DNA of 64,000 bases from Acidobacteriota bacterium (lineage in GTDB: Bacteria > Acidobacteriota > Terriglobia > Bryobacterales > UBA6623): assembly GCA_016125275.1 (NCBI GenBank), contig WGMB01000003.1, positions 1 through 64,000 on the forward strand, written 5' to 3'. Every line of letters starts with the position of its first letter. The stretch's first letter is position 1. A program made the translations under genes and the position numbers. Under the pieces are notes generated by a model. It was not told where the DNA came from. It worked only from the letters and a program-made list of their open reading frames with translations, and did no database searches. This document shows positions 36,544 to 44,956 of the stretch, in pieces.

Positions 36544-37793
36544 CCCACCGCCAGCCGGCCGTTGGAGGAGCTGCGCGGACTGGTCTCGGCGGGCGTCGTC
36601 TGCTGCGACGCCCAGCCCTGGATCTCGTCGGCCGCGCGCGCCGCTCCGCCGGCGGCGGACAGCTCGCGCCCCAACTCGAGACTCTTCTGACGGAAGCTCG
36701 GATCGCCCAGCACACAGGTCACGGCGTCCCGCAGCTCAGCGGCCGAAGGGGCTTCCGGCAGCAGGATGCCGGCGCCGGCTTGAGCGATCTGGTGCGACAT
36801 CAGATAGCCGTCCCAGATCTGCGGCAACAGGACCTGCGGGACTCCCCGGCTGAGCGCTTCCGAGGCGCTGCCGATGCCGGCGTGAGTGACGAAAGCGTCC
36901 GCCCGCTCGAGAATCGCCAACTGCGGCACGTAGCTGCGGATGAGGAAGTTCGCAGGCGCCTTCCAGGCGGTCGAAGCAGCGCCGGCCTTGCCTTGGGAGA
37001 GGATCACCTGGACGTCGAGCTCGCCGAGGGCGTCGAAGCAGAGCTGGAAGAGGTCCGGGCGGTCGTTGAACAGGGTTCCCAGCGAGATGTAGACGAGCGG
37101 AGCCCCGGTGAGCTGCTCGAAGGGGAAGTCGCCCGTCTCGTTGCGCTCGGCCGCGGGCGAGCCGACGAAGCGAAACTCCTCGCCGAACTCCTCAGCGAAC
37201 GGCTGCAGCGAGGCGGAGGTGAACACCACGTTGAAATCCGAGTGCGCCAGCTCGCGGATCCGCTTGTAAGCCAGCCCGTGCTTGCGGTTGGTGCGATGGC
37301 GCTGTCGAAACACCGACCAAAGCATCGGCACGTCGCTCCAGCGCACGCTCGACCCTCCGGGGCGCAGGTCCCGCGGCATGATGCGGCGGGCGAGCCCGAG
37401 CACGGAGTCGTTCACCAAGAACGACGGGACGGACGTCATGCGCGGCCGCTGCAGCAGGCGGGCCGCTTCGGCCCCCCAAATCGCCACGACGTCGTGGATC
37501 ACGAAGTCCGGAGACTCGGCCTGGATCTCGCGAAGCTGCGAATCCAGAAATACTTCCGTCGCCTCGGCCATGATCGGCACGTGGTTGAGCATCCGCGTGC
37601 TGAAGACGGGGGGCATCTCCGGGAAGCCGATATAGGGCCGAAATTCCGCGCCGGTTTCACGGATCGCGTCGGCAAAACGCTCGGAGTTGTAGTAGACGAC
37701 CCGCTCGCCGCGCCGCACCAACTCAGCCACGACCGACAGCGTCGGGTTGGTGTGCCCAAATAGCGGGGTGCCAAAGAAGATCCAGGAAGGCAT
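36540..37793 (-). CDS. MGT-family glycosyltransferase (GT1)
   Basis: 417 residues. The N-terminal acceptor domain opens with FFGTPLFGHTNPTLSVVAEL and VVYYNSERFADAI, the pattern of macrolide/flavonoid-type bacterial GT1 enzymes. The donor domain contains PLVYISLGTLF, a VPQLAIL turn and THAGIGSASEALSRGVPQVLLPQ with the nucleotide-sugar-binding His and Glu. No membrane segment or signal, so cytoplasmic. It is the first gene of a three-gene operon with the nucleotidylyltransferase and epimerase. It is a paralogue of the 42436-43647 enzyme: both have xFFGxPxxGHTxPTLxVVxEL and a THAGxGSASEAL motif. Likely transfers a sugar to a lipid or polyketide hydroxyl. Confidence 0.85.
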   Translation of the reverse strand: MPSWIFFGTPLFGHTNPTLSVVAELVRRGERVVYYNSERFADAIRETGAEFRPYIGFPEMPPVFSTRMLNHVPIMAEATEVFLDSQLREIQAESPDFVIHDVVAIWGAEAARLLQRPRMTSVPSFLVNDSVLGLARRIMPRDLRPGGSSVRWSDVPMLWSVFRQRHRTNRKHGLAYKRIRELAHSDFNVVFTSASLQPFAEEFGEEFRFVGSPAAERNETGDFPFEQLTGAPLVYISLGTLFNDRPDLFQLCFDALGELDVQVILSQGKAGAASTAWKAPANFLIRSYVPQLAILERADAFVTHAGIGSASEALSRGVPQVLLPQIWDGYLMSHQIAQAGAGILLPEAPSAAELRDAVTCVLGDPSFRQKSLELGRELSAAGGAARAADEIQGWASQQTTPAETSPRSSSNGRLAVG

Positions 37794-37843
37794 CGATTGG
37801 CTGAACGCCGCGGCGGGACGGACTTCCCTGATGGCGTAAGCCC

Positions 37844-37849
37844 ATCATA
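37844..37849 (-). promoter_or_regulatory. Candidate -10 (TATGAT) of the MGT-nucleotidylyltransferase-epimerase operon
   Basis: TATGAT on the minus strand, about 50 bases before the start codon at 37793, with TTGTCG 19 bases further upstream. The long spacer makes the -35 uncertain. It lies in the 203-base gap after the methyltransferase-like gene. Confidence 0.4.
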
Positions 37850-37996
37850 GCCGATCCGAAGCCCACTCCGACAACTGTCCGAGAGCGGATATCCTCGGGG
37901 CGAGCGAGCCAACGCGTCCGGCCATTTTCCGACGGTATCCGAACCGACACTCGCGCAAAAACGAGGGAAACCCCAGGCCGCGGCGCTATAGCCGCG

Positions 37997-39811
37997 TCAG
38001 GGCTGTTTGGTCGTTCTCGCCATCACCCGGTAAGCGCTCGCTAGACGGGGCGAGTCGCCGAAAGCGGCCACCAAGCGGTCGGCAATGGCGGCCGCGGCCA
38101 GCAGAAAGGGCGAAGCCCACTGCACGAGAAGGTAGCGCGTGCGCCCCCAAAGGCCGGCGGGCGGCCGCCAAGGAGCGAGCGGAGCGGGCGCCAGCCGGTG
38201 AATCAGCATGACCGCTCCGAACAACAGAGAAGTCCGCTGGCTGCCCTTAACGGTCAACGACAACACCGGCTCGAACCCAACCTCGCGCAGCAACCGCTCG
38301 AGGTTGGCCCTGTGGATCAGATGCAGATGCTGCGGCTGAAACCAGGGCAGCCAGTACTTTCCCAGCCAACCGCTGAAGGCGCTCTCCGGGTTGGGAACCT
38401 CGATGATCACGTGGCCGCCCGGAGCCACCGCCGTGTAGGCGGCGCGCAGCTCGGCCCGCTGGTCCACCGTGTGCTCGAGGTAGTGGAACATGCTGACCAA
38501 GTCGAAGCGGTTCTTCATGGAGGGCGCCAGCGCCGGGAAGAAGCCCCGGTGGGCTTTTTCCACCCAGCCGCAGCGCTCCGCTTCTTCGATGGCTTCGGAC
38601 AGGTCGAGCGCCTCGAAGCGGGTCTCCGGAGACTGGCCGGCGGCGACCTGACAGAGCTGTCCGTGTCCGCCGCCGACATCGAGCCAGCGTTGGGGACGGC
38701 AGACGGAGAGGACGGTGGCGACCTGGTCCCGCTGGTTTTTCACGCCGTAGCTGAAGAAGGCCTCGGCCTCGGCGCGTCCCAGCCCGTCGTAGAAATCCCG
38801 GTAGTAGTAGTCGAGTCCAACGGGCGCGAGCTGGGGGTTCTGGAAGATGTGGCCGCAATCGCGGCAGCGGTCCAGGCAAAAGCAGCCCGGCTTGTTCTGG
38901 AACAGGTCGCCGGTCTCTAGATGCTGGACCAGGTTTGCGGCCGAGCAGACCGGGCACTGCTCGAACGGCGGGTGGAAGAAGCGGTCGCGCCCCTCCCGGT
39001 AAAGACGCTCGTAGGTCGGACGCAAGGCCTCGATTTCGGCCTTGCGGGCGCTGGAGTCCAGGCTGCCGAAACCCAGCCGCAGCCCGTCCCACACGACCTT
39101 GGGCGAGCGCAGCAAGGTAGCCGACAAGAGGCGGCGGGGCTCCAGAGGCCCGCCGGCCAGAGCCAGCGTCGGCTGCAAATGGAACACCAATAGGGCAGCC
39201 GCACCGGCCACGGGGTAGAGAGCCACACCGAGCCAGAGGATTGCCACCGCCAGCAAGCTGAAGAAGATCATGGGACCGGCGGCCGGGCCGAACAGGCCGT
39301 GATAGGCCTTCCAGTCCGAAAACGGAGTCTTTGTCCCAGCCGACAGGCCCGGCGCGATCGCGAAATCGAAGCCGCCGGGCGCGTAACGACGCAGCTTGGA
39401 GGCGGCCTCGGAAAGCGCTTCGACCGAGGCGACCGAGCCTTCGGCCAGTCGCGCCCGCTCGAGGATCTCCCGCTTGGCCAGCAAGCCCGAACCCACCATG
39501 CGGACGCGCGCCAACCGATCCTGGCGGACCTGATCGCGCTCGAGCGCCTGCACCAGCCCCAGGGCTGTGGTTGCGGGCAATTGCTGGGGGATGAGCGCCA
39601 GCACGTCCAGCCCTTTCGCGCCGGCGAAAGCTTCAGCGGCATGGCGCGCGGCGGGGTCGAGGACGACGCCGGGCCCGGCAAGCCAGCCGTACTCCGTGGA
39701 GTCGCCGCCTTGCGCCTTCGCCACCGGGATCGACTGGGAGAGCTTGCGACACCGCAAGGCGTCCACCAAGCCCAACGCCGTCAATCCATACCAGAGCAGC
39801 TCCCAACCCAC
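37997..39811 (-). CDS. Membrane-anchored zinc-ribbon SAM methyltransferase, paralogue of 40625-42595
   Basis: 604 residues from the GTG at 39811 (VGWELLWYGLTALGLVDAL). This start aligns with that of the paralogue; the frame is open 13 codons further from another GTG. Residues 1-180 form an unrecognised domain with an N-terminal membrane helix. Two hydrophobic segments follow at about 180-220. A zinc ribbon, CPVC and CRDC 30 residues apart (about 286-319), comes next, then a YYYRDFYDGL motif. A class I methyltransferase fold starts at LDVGGGHGQ, with FHYLEH and GGHVIIEVPNPE. The C-terminal 60 residues contain a further hydrophobic stretch. The ribbon plus methyltransferase order is known from sugar-modifying enzymes; the N-terminal domain is new to me. 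Divergent from the PPTase. Confidence 0.75.
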   Translation of the reverse strand: MGWELLWYGLTALGLVDALRCRKLSQSIPVAKAQGGDSTEYGWLAGPGVVLDPAARHAAEAFAGAKGLDVLALIPQQLPATTALGLVQALERDQVRQDRLARVRMVGSGLLAKREILERARLAEGSVASVEALSEAASKLRRYAPGGFDFAIAPGLSAGTKTPFSDWKAYHGLFGPAAGPMIFFSLLAVAILWLGVALYPVAGAAALLVFHLQPTLALAGGPLEPRRLLSATLLRSPKVVWDGLRLGFGSLDSSARKAEIEALRPTYERLYREGRDRFFHPPFEQCPVCSAANLVQHLETGDLFQNKPGCFCLDRCRDCGHIFQNPQLAPVGLDYYYRDFYDGLGRAEAEAFFSYGVKNQRDQVATVLSVCRPQRWLDVGGGHGQLCQVAAGQSPETRFEALDLSEAIEEAERCGWVEKAHRGFFPALAPSMKNRFDLVSMFHYLEHTVDQRAELRAAYTAVAPGGHVIIEVPNPESAFSGWLGKYWLPWFQPQHLHLIHRANLERLLREVGFEPVLSLTVKGSQRTSLLFGAVMLIHRLAPAPLAPWRPPAGLWGRTRYLLVQWASPFLLAAAAIADRLVAAFGDSPRLASAYRVMARTTKQP

Positions 39812-39881
39812 CAGCCTATGATGCCACCGCCGGCCCCCTCGCAAGGCCACCGGCGCAGAGAGTTACGATCGAGGGGTCCTG

Positions 39882-40541
39882 ATGACGATCGATGTTTGGC
39901 GAATCGACCTGGAGGGTCCGGCGGCGGCGTTCGATGCCGCGTGCCTGGACGCCGAGGAGCTTCGCCGCCTGGAAGCCTATCGTCCGCCAGCCGTACGGCG
40001 CCGCTTCGGGCGCTCCCACGCCGCCGTGCGTTACATTCTGGCCTCCCATCTGGGCCGCCGGCCGGCCGAGTTGGTCTTTTCCGTCGGAGAGCATGGCAAG
40101 CCTTGGCTGACGGGCGAGTCGCTGCGGTTCAATTTGGCGCACAGCGAATCGGTGGCGCTGCTGGCGGTCTCCGACAGCGTGGAGGTCGGCGTGGACGTCG
40201 AGCGGGTGCGGGAGTTGCGCAACCTAGAGGGGATGGCGCGTACGGCCTTCCACGATCGGGAGGTCGAGCTGTTCGGAGCGCTGGTTGAGCCAGAACGGCT
40301 CAACGGCTTCTTCGAGTGCTGGGTCCGGAGAGAGGCCTACGTCAAAGGGCTCGGACTGGGGCTGGGCGCTGCGAAGACGGTCGAGCCGGCCTGGCTTCCC
40401 GGCGCGGAGGCGGTCGAGCCGCGGCCCGGCTGGATGGTGCGGGGCCTGGCCGTCGAGCCTCCCTATAAGGCTGCCTTGGCTGCGGCGAGCGCCGATTTCG
40501 AGGTCCGGTTGCGGCCTTGGCCCGTCGACGAGCGCGATTGA
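39882..40541 (+). CDS. Sfp-type 4'-phosphopantetheinyl transferase
   Basis: 219 residues; GAGGGG lies about 6 bases before the ATG and TACGAT 13 bases before it. All three Sfp motifs are intact: GKPWLTGESLRFNLAHSES (P1/P1b), VEVGVDVERVR with the metal-binding Asp and Glu, and FFECWVRREAYVKGLGLGL with the W-x-x-x-E-A-x-x-K core. It should convert the apo-ACPs of both synthases and the free ACP to holo form using CoA. It sits between two paralogous methyltransferase-like genes and about 14 kb from the synthases, inside the same presumed cluster. It would make up for the PPTase-like domain at the C-terminus of the 1748-residue synthase, which lacks the catalytic motifs. Confidence 0.9.
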   Translation: MTIDVWRIDLEGPAAAFDAACLDAEELRRLEAYRPPAVRRRFGRSHAAVRYILASHLGRRPAELVFSVGEHGKPWLTGESLRFNLAHSESVALLAVSDSVEVGVDVERVRELRNLEGMARTAFHDREVELFGALVEPERLNGFFECWVRREAYVKGLGLGLGAAKTVEPAWLPGAEAVEPRPGWMVRGLAVEPPYKAALAAASADFEVRLRPWPVDERD

Positions 40542-40624
40542 GGACGGGACTTCGCGGCGAGGCTCTGGTAAACTGGCGCCGCCGGAGAGCGGGCGCGCCG
40601 CGGGCCGGCGGCCACGGAGTCGCG

Positions 40625-42595
40625 GTGCACTGGATCTGGTATTTTCTCGGCGCAATCTGGACCCTGGGCGGCTTGGTGCAGCGGGCGCGGATCGCCGCCC
40701 TCGCGGTCCTGAGCCCTGCCGCGGATTCCGCCGCCTCTCCGCCGCCCCTGCGCGTCCGGGCGATCGCCCTGCGAGGCGTGGAGGTGGACCAGGCGACGCT
40801 GCGGGCCGCCGCCGAACACATGGCGCGGGAGGGCTTGGAGGCGCTGGACCTGATTCCACGAGACGCCTCGTGCCGAGTAGTGACTCGCTTTCTGCGCTTC
40901 TACCAGCCGAACGTGTACCGTGCGGTATGGTTCGCCCGTGGAGCCTCGGCCGGCTACGCCCTGGTCGCCACCGAAGAGCTGCTGGAGCGGTGCGGCGCAG
41001 CCCAGGGGCCGACGCAGGTCGACGGCGCAGGCGAGATCATCGAGATTGCCGACGACCTCAAGCGCCACGCCAACCTTTCGATCGACGTGGCGATCGCACC
41101 GATGCTTCGAGCCGGGTCTCCGGCCGGACACGGCCCGGGTCCCTTCGACGCGGCCTATCTGGGCCCGGCGGCAGCGGGCTTGGTTTGGATGATCCGGCTG
41201 CCACTAGTTCTGGCGACGCTGGCCGGACCGTTCGTCGCCGATCAAGCCGGGATCTTCGCGCTGGCGGCCTGCCACCTCATGCCGCTCGTCGCATTCGTGG
41301 GGCAGTCCCTGCGGCCGGCGGATCTGGCGCGGTTCGCCCTGCTGCGGACGCCGATCGAGCTCTGGGACATCCTGCAAGTCACCCGCCACGCCCTGCGCGG
41401 CCCGGACGCCGCCATGGTCGCCCAACGGCGGCCGTTCTACGACAAGCTCCTCGGCGACGGCTTCGGAGCGCTCTTCCACGAGCGGCGCGAGGACTGTCCG
41501 GCCTGCGGCGGCCGGCGCATCCACAAGCTCTTCGAGACTTCCGACCTGGTGCAGGGCAAGCCCGGCCCGCTGCGGCTCGACGAGTGCCCGGACTGCCGGA
41601 TGGTCTTCCAGAACCCCCTCCTCAACAATCGAGGGCTCGAATACTACTACTCCGATTTCTACCAGGGCCTGAACCGCCGCAATTGGCTGGAGGCCTGCCG
41701 CTTCGTGGCGCCGACGAGCGGAACGCGGCTGGATCTGCTCGACGGTCTTCCCCGCCCCGAGCGCTGGCTCGACGTGGGCACCGGCTACGGCCATTTCGGG
41801 GCGTCCGCCAAGGCTGTGTTGCCGGAGGTCGCCTTCGACGGCCTGGACTTTGGGAGCCAGCTCGACGAGGCCCGCAACAGCGGCTGGATCGACGAGGCCC
41901 ACCATGGCGAGTTGCGCACCCTGGCGCCGCAACTGGCGTCGCGCTACGACGTGGTGAGCATGTGCCACTACCTGGAGCACATCGCCGACCAGCGGGCGGA
42001 TATGCGGGCGGCCTGGACGGTGTTGCGGCCGGGAGGCCTGTTCCTGATCGAAGTGCCGGACCCCGACTACGCTCCGGCGCGGACGCTGGGCCGTTTTTGG
42101 GGGCCTTGGATGCCGGCGCAGCACTTGAGCCTGGCGCCGCTGGATGTGATGTGCCGAATGCTGGAGGAGAGCGGCTTCGAGATCGTCAAGACGCAGCGGC
42201 TGTTCGGACGTTTCGACGTCATCTCCGTCCTCACCGTAGCGCGTACCTGGCTGGCGCCGGATATCTCGATGCCCTGGCGCCCCGCCCCTAGCTTTGCGGC
42301 CCGCCTCAGGCATTGGGGCGTGACGATCCTGATGACGCCGGCGCAAAGCCTGGCCATGGGCCTGGATGCTCTCTACGCGTTCTTGGCCCGCCCGTTGGGC
42401 TGGACGAACCTCTACCGCGTGCTGGCACGCAAGCCTCAGGAGGCAACCGACACGATGGACGGGGCGACGCGACGCGACCAGGCCAAGATGCGCTCCGCGG
42501 CCGCCACGGCGCCCCCGGTCGCCGCCAATGATTCTCCCAGCCGCGAGGCGTTGGCGGCGAAGCTCTCGTCGACCAGCACGGCGTCCACCGCCTGA
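40625..42595 (+). CDS. Membrane-anchored zinc-ribbon SAM methyltransferase, paralogue of 37997-39811
   Basis: 656 residues from GTG at 40625, with GGAG 5 bases upstream; the frame is open 36 more codons but would overlap the PPTase. It has the same order as its paralogue: N-terminal helix (HWIWYFLGAIWTLGGLV), an unrecognised approximately 180-residue domain (GLEALDLIPRDAS matches GLDVLALIPQQ in the paralogue), two hydrophobic segments, zinc ribbon CPAC and CPDC, YYYSDFYQGL, then the methyltransferase (LDVGTGYGHF, MCHYLEH, GGLFLIEVPDPD). The part homologous to the paralogue ends at RVLARKP. The following 52 codons run antisense through the 3' end of the convergent glycosyltransferase gene and are low-complexity Ala/Ser/Thr. 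Possible role: methylation of a sugar or lipid intermediate at the membrane. Confidence 0.75.
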   Translation: MHWIWYFLGAIWTLGGLVQRARIAALAVLSPAADSAASPPPLRVRAIALRGVEVDQATLRAAAEHMAREGLEALDLIPRDASCRVVTRFLRFYQPNVYRAVWFARGASAGYALVATEELLERCGAAQGPTQVDGAGEIIEIADDLKRHANLSIDVAIAPMLRAGSPAGHGPGPFDAAYLGPAAAGLVWMIRLPLVLATLAGPFVADQAGIFALAACHLMPLVAFVGQSLRPADLARFALLRTPIELWDILQVTRHALRGPDAAMVAQRRPFYDKLLGDGFGALFHERREDCPACGGRRIHKLFETSDLVQGKPGPLRLDECPDCRMVFQNPLLNNRGLEYYYSDFYQGLNRRNWLEACRFVAPTSGTRLDLLDGLPRPERWLDVGTGYGHFGASAKAVLPEVAFDGLDFGSQLDEARNSGWIDEAHHGELRTLAPQLASRYDVVSMCHYLEHIADQRADMRAAWTVLRPGGLFLIEVPDPDYAPARTLGRFWGPWMPAQHLSLAPLDVMCRMLEESGFEIVKTQRLFGRFDVISVLTVARTWLAPDISMPWRPAPSFAARLRHWGVTILMTPAQSLAMGLDALYAFLARPLGWTNLYRVLARKPQEATDTMDGATRRDQAKMRSAAATAPPVAANDSPSREALAAKLSSTSTASTA

Positions 42596-43647
42596 CGAAG
42601 CTCGCCCGGAGCAGGCTGCTCGCCGAACATCAGTCCGGCGCCCTCGGCCTGCAGCTTGTGAGCCATCAGAAAGTGATCGAAGGCCTCCGGCAACATCACC
42701 ATCGGCACGCCATGGAATAGCGCCTCCGAGGCGCTGCCCACGCCGGCGTGCGTGATGAACAGCGCCGCCCGCTGGAGCATCCGAAGCTGCGGAACGAAGC
42801 CCGCGAAGATAAAGTTGTCCGGGGCGTCCGAGACCGCCTCCTGATGCACGGTGGGGTCGAGAGCCACGACCACCTGGGCGTCGAGCCCCCGCAGAGCCTC
42901 GATCAGCGTCCGAACGAGCTGCGGGTTGGCGGACAGAAAAGTCCCCATCGAGACGAAGACCAAGGGCTTGTCCGAAAGCTGATCGAAGTCGAACTCTCCG
43001 CTCTCGGTTCGCTCCACGCTGGTGGCGCCGGCGAATAGAAAGTTGTCGCCGGAAGCTCCGGTGAATTCCTGGATCGAGGGCGAGGTGTAAATGATCTGGA
43101 GCTGTTTCTTGTACAGCGGACTGGCTTCGCGCATGGTCAATCCGTAACGCGAGCACAATCCCCTGGTTCGTCTCCAAGAATCGAAGCAGCCTCTTCCGAA
43201 TCCCAGCAGGCTCTTGCGGCGCCATTTGCGGCCCGGCATGACACTCCGCGCCAGCATCCAAGCCTTGAAGGTCATGGGAAACATCGGGTTGGACACAGCA
43301 AACGGCAGCTCGAGCGCGTTGGCTATGCACGAGCCCCACGATGCGGAAACATCGTGAATGATGTAGTCCGGCGGATCGCGGCGCAAGGACTCGAGCTCCG
43401 ACGCCATGATCTTCTCGGTGGAGGAGAGCACCCACAACGACAGGTCGACGATCGGTTCCAACCGTGGCAACACGCCCAGGTCGGGATAGGCTCGGAAGAT
43501 CGCGCCGTGACGAGTAATATCCTTCTCGAACTTTTCGGTGCTGTAATAAATGATCCGCTCACCGTGCGCCGCCAATTCCCGCACCACTGCCAGCGTGGGA
43601 GCGGTGTGGCCGTGATAAGGATTCCCAAAGAAGCAGACGCGGGCCAT
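42436..43647 (-). CDS. MGT-family glycosyltransferase (GT1), second copy
   Basis: 403 residues from the ATG at 43647 (ARVCFFGNPYHGHTAPTLAVV). The open frame continues 69 codons upstream, but that part is non-homologous and would enter the neighbouring gene. Acceptor domain as in the 36540-37793 enzyme, with IIYYSTEKF. Donor domain with PLVFVSMGTFL, GFVPQLRML and THAGVGSASEALFHGVPMVMLPE. It lacks a signal peptide and membrane helices. It starts 10 bases after the stop of the RhlB-like gene, so it is the third member of a three-glycosyltransferase operon (46197 to 42436). Its 3' end overlaps the convergent methyltransferase-like gene by 160 bases. A second sugar-transfer step is likely. Confidence 0.85.
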   Translation of the reverse strand: MARVCFFGNPYHGHTAPTLAVVRELAAHGERIIYYSTEKFEKDITRHGAIFRAYPDLGVLPRLEPIVDLSLWVLSSTEKIMASELESLRRDPPDYIIHDVSASWGSCIANALELPFAVSNPMFPMTFKAWMLARSVMPGRKWRRKSLLGFGRGCFDSWRRTRGLCSRYGLTMREASPLYKKQLQIIYTSPSIQEFTGASGDNFLFAGATSVERTESGEFDFDQLSDKPLVFVSMGTFLSANPQLVRTLIEALRGLDAQVVVALDPTVHQEAVSDAPDNFIFAGFVPQLRMLQRAALFITHAGVGSASEALFHGVPMVMLPEAFDHFLMAHKLQAEGAGLMFGEQPAPGELRQAVDAVLVDESFAANASRLGESLAATGGAVAAAERILAWSRRVAPSIVSVAS

Positions 43648-43657
43648 CGGGCCTAGT

Positions 43658-44956
43658 CTAGCCCGATTTGCCAAGGAGCGATTCAATTCGTTCGCAGGAT
43701 CGCTCGACGGGATTCTCCGATTGAAACCTGGCTGCAATCTTTCGGGACTTCTCAGCGATGTGTGCGGAGTGGAGCAAATCTTCGAGTTTCGCCGCGGCTC
43801 GCGCGGCGGAGTAGTCCTTGGGGCGCAGGCGCAGACCCACGCCGAGGGCCTCAACGCGTGCGGCGTTGTCGGGCTGGTCGAAGTTCATGGGCGTGATCAA
43901 CTGCGGACATCCCGCGGCCAGAGCCTGCGCCATGGTGCCGACGCCGCCGTGGTGGACCAGCGCCGCGGCGCGCGGCAGCAGGCGGCCCAGCGGCACGTAG
44001 CGGAAGCGCTGCACGTCTGCCGGCAGATGGGACGGGACCTGCTCGTCGAACCGCGTGAGCAGCAGCCCCCGGCGGACCAGCCGGCGGCAGGCCTCCACGG
44101 ATGCTTCGAAGAACTCCCTACCGAAGGCCATGGCCGTGCCGAAGGTGAAGACGATGGGAGGCTCGCCGGCGCCGAGAAACTCCTCCACCTCAGGCGCCAG
44201 CTCGGGCTGCGCGGAGACGTCGGCGAGGGGAAAGCCCGTCAGAGCCGTGCACGCGGGCCAGTCCGGCTGCCGCTCGGCGAACCATTCGGGAAACAGCCCC
44301 AACACCAGGTCCGGCGAGTGTATCCAGCTCTTCATCCAGCGCGAGTGCGGAGGTAACCCCAAATCGGAGCGGAAGGCGTTGAGACGCGGCGACAGGACCG
44401 GGTCGAACAGGTAGCGGTCCATCAGGAACGTGAAGACGCGCCGCAGCGGCCGCACCAGCCACAGCCGCTTGGGGTCCACGACGCGGCCGGGCTGGGCGTG
44501 CAGGCTGCGCAGCATCACCGGCGAGAGGTGCACCGTCGCCAAGGGGACGCCGAGCTTTTCGCGCGCCACCCGCGCGCCGAAGGCCAGGAAGTTCGAGACC
44601 ACGACGGTGCGGCCGGGCTCGTAGCGGTCGGCGATGAACTGGTAGGTCGGCGGGACGGCATCGGTCAGCCGCCCGAACAGGATCTTGACGCCCTGAGGAA
44701 ACTTCCACAAGTCAGGGTCCTGCTCGGTTTCTCGCCGGGAGAGGTCGTCGCCGATCGCCGAGTACTCCAGACCGGCGTCCACAACAGCCGACTCGAAGTC
44801 ACTGGTCGTCGCCATGGCGACCTCGTGGCCGCGCGCGCGCAGCTCGCGGCCGAGCGCCAACAGCGGATAGACGTCGCCGCCGCTGCCCAGGGCGACGATC
44901 AACACGCGGCCGGGGGCCGTCAGCGACGCAGCGGAACGGCCTCGATCAGGCGACAC
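43658..44956 (-). CDS. RhlB-like glycosyltransferase
   Basis: 432 residues. GTG at 44956 is preceded by GGAGGAGAC, an excellent ribosome binding site, so the 37-base overlap with the upstream gene is probably real. It opens with VLIVALGSGGDVYPLLALGRELRARGHEV. It contains WIHSPDLVLGLFPEWFAERQPDWP, then LTGFPLAD, TFGTAMAFGREFF, VPLGRLLP and HHGGVGTMAQALAAG. Order and motifs closely follow what I recall of RhlB, the rhamnosyltransferase that glycosylates hydroxyalkanoyl-alkanoate lipids, and of sterol glucosyltransferases. The family match points to a lipid hydroxyl acceptor. It is a paralogue of the next gene upstream; the two may act in sequence or form a pair. Confidence 0.85.
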   Translation of the reverse strand: MSPDRGRSAASLTAPGRVLIVALGSGGDVYPLLALGRELRARGHEVAMATTSDFESAVVDAGLEYSAIGDDLSRRETEQDPDLWKFPQGVKILFGRLTDAVPPTYQFIADRYEPGRTVVVSNFLAFGARVAREKLGVPLATVHLSPVMLRSLHAQPGRVVDPKRLWLVRPLRRVFTFLMDRYLFDPVLSPRLNAFRSDLGLPPHSRWMKSWIHSPDLVLGLFPEWFAERQPDWPACTALTGFPLADVSAQPELAPEVEEFLGAGEPPIVFTFGTAMAFGREFFEASVEACRRLVRRGLLLTRFDEQVPSHLPADVQRFRYVPLGRLLPRAAALVHHGGVGTMAQALAAGCPQLITPMNFDQPDNAARVEALGVGLRLRPKDYSAARAAAKLEDLLHSAHIAEKSRKIAARFQSENPVERSCERIESLLGKSG

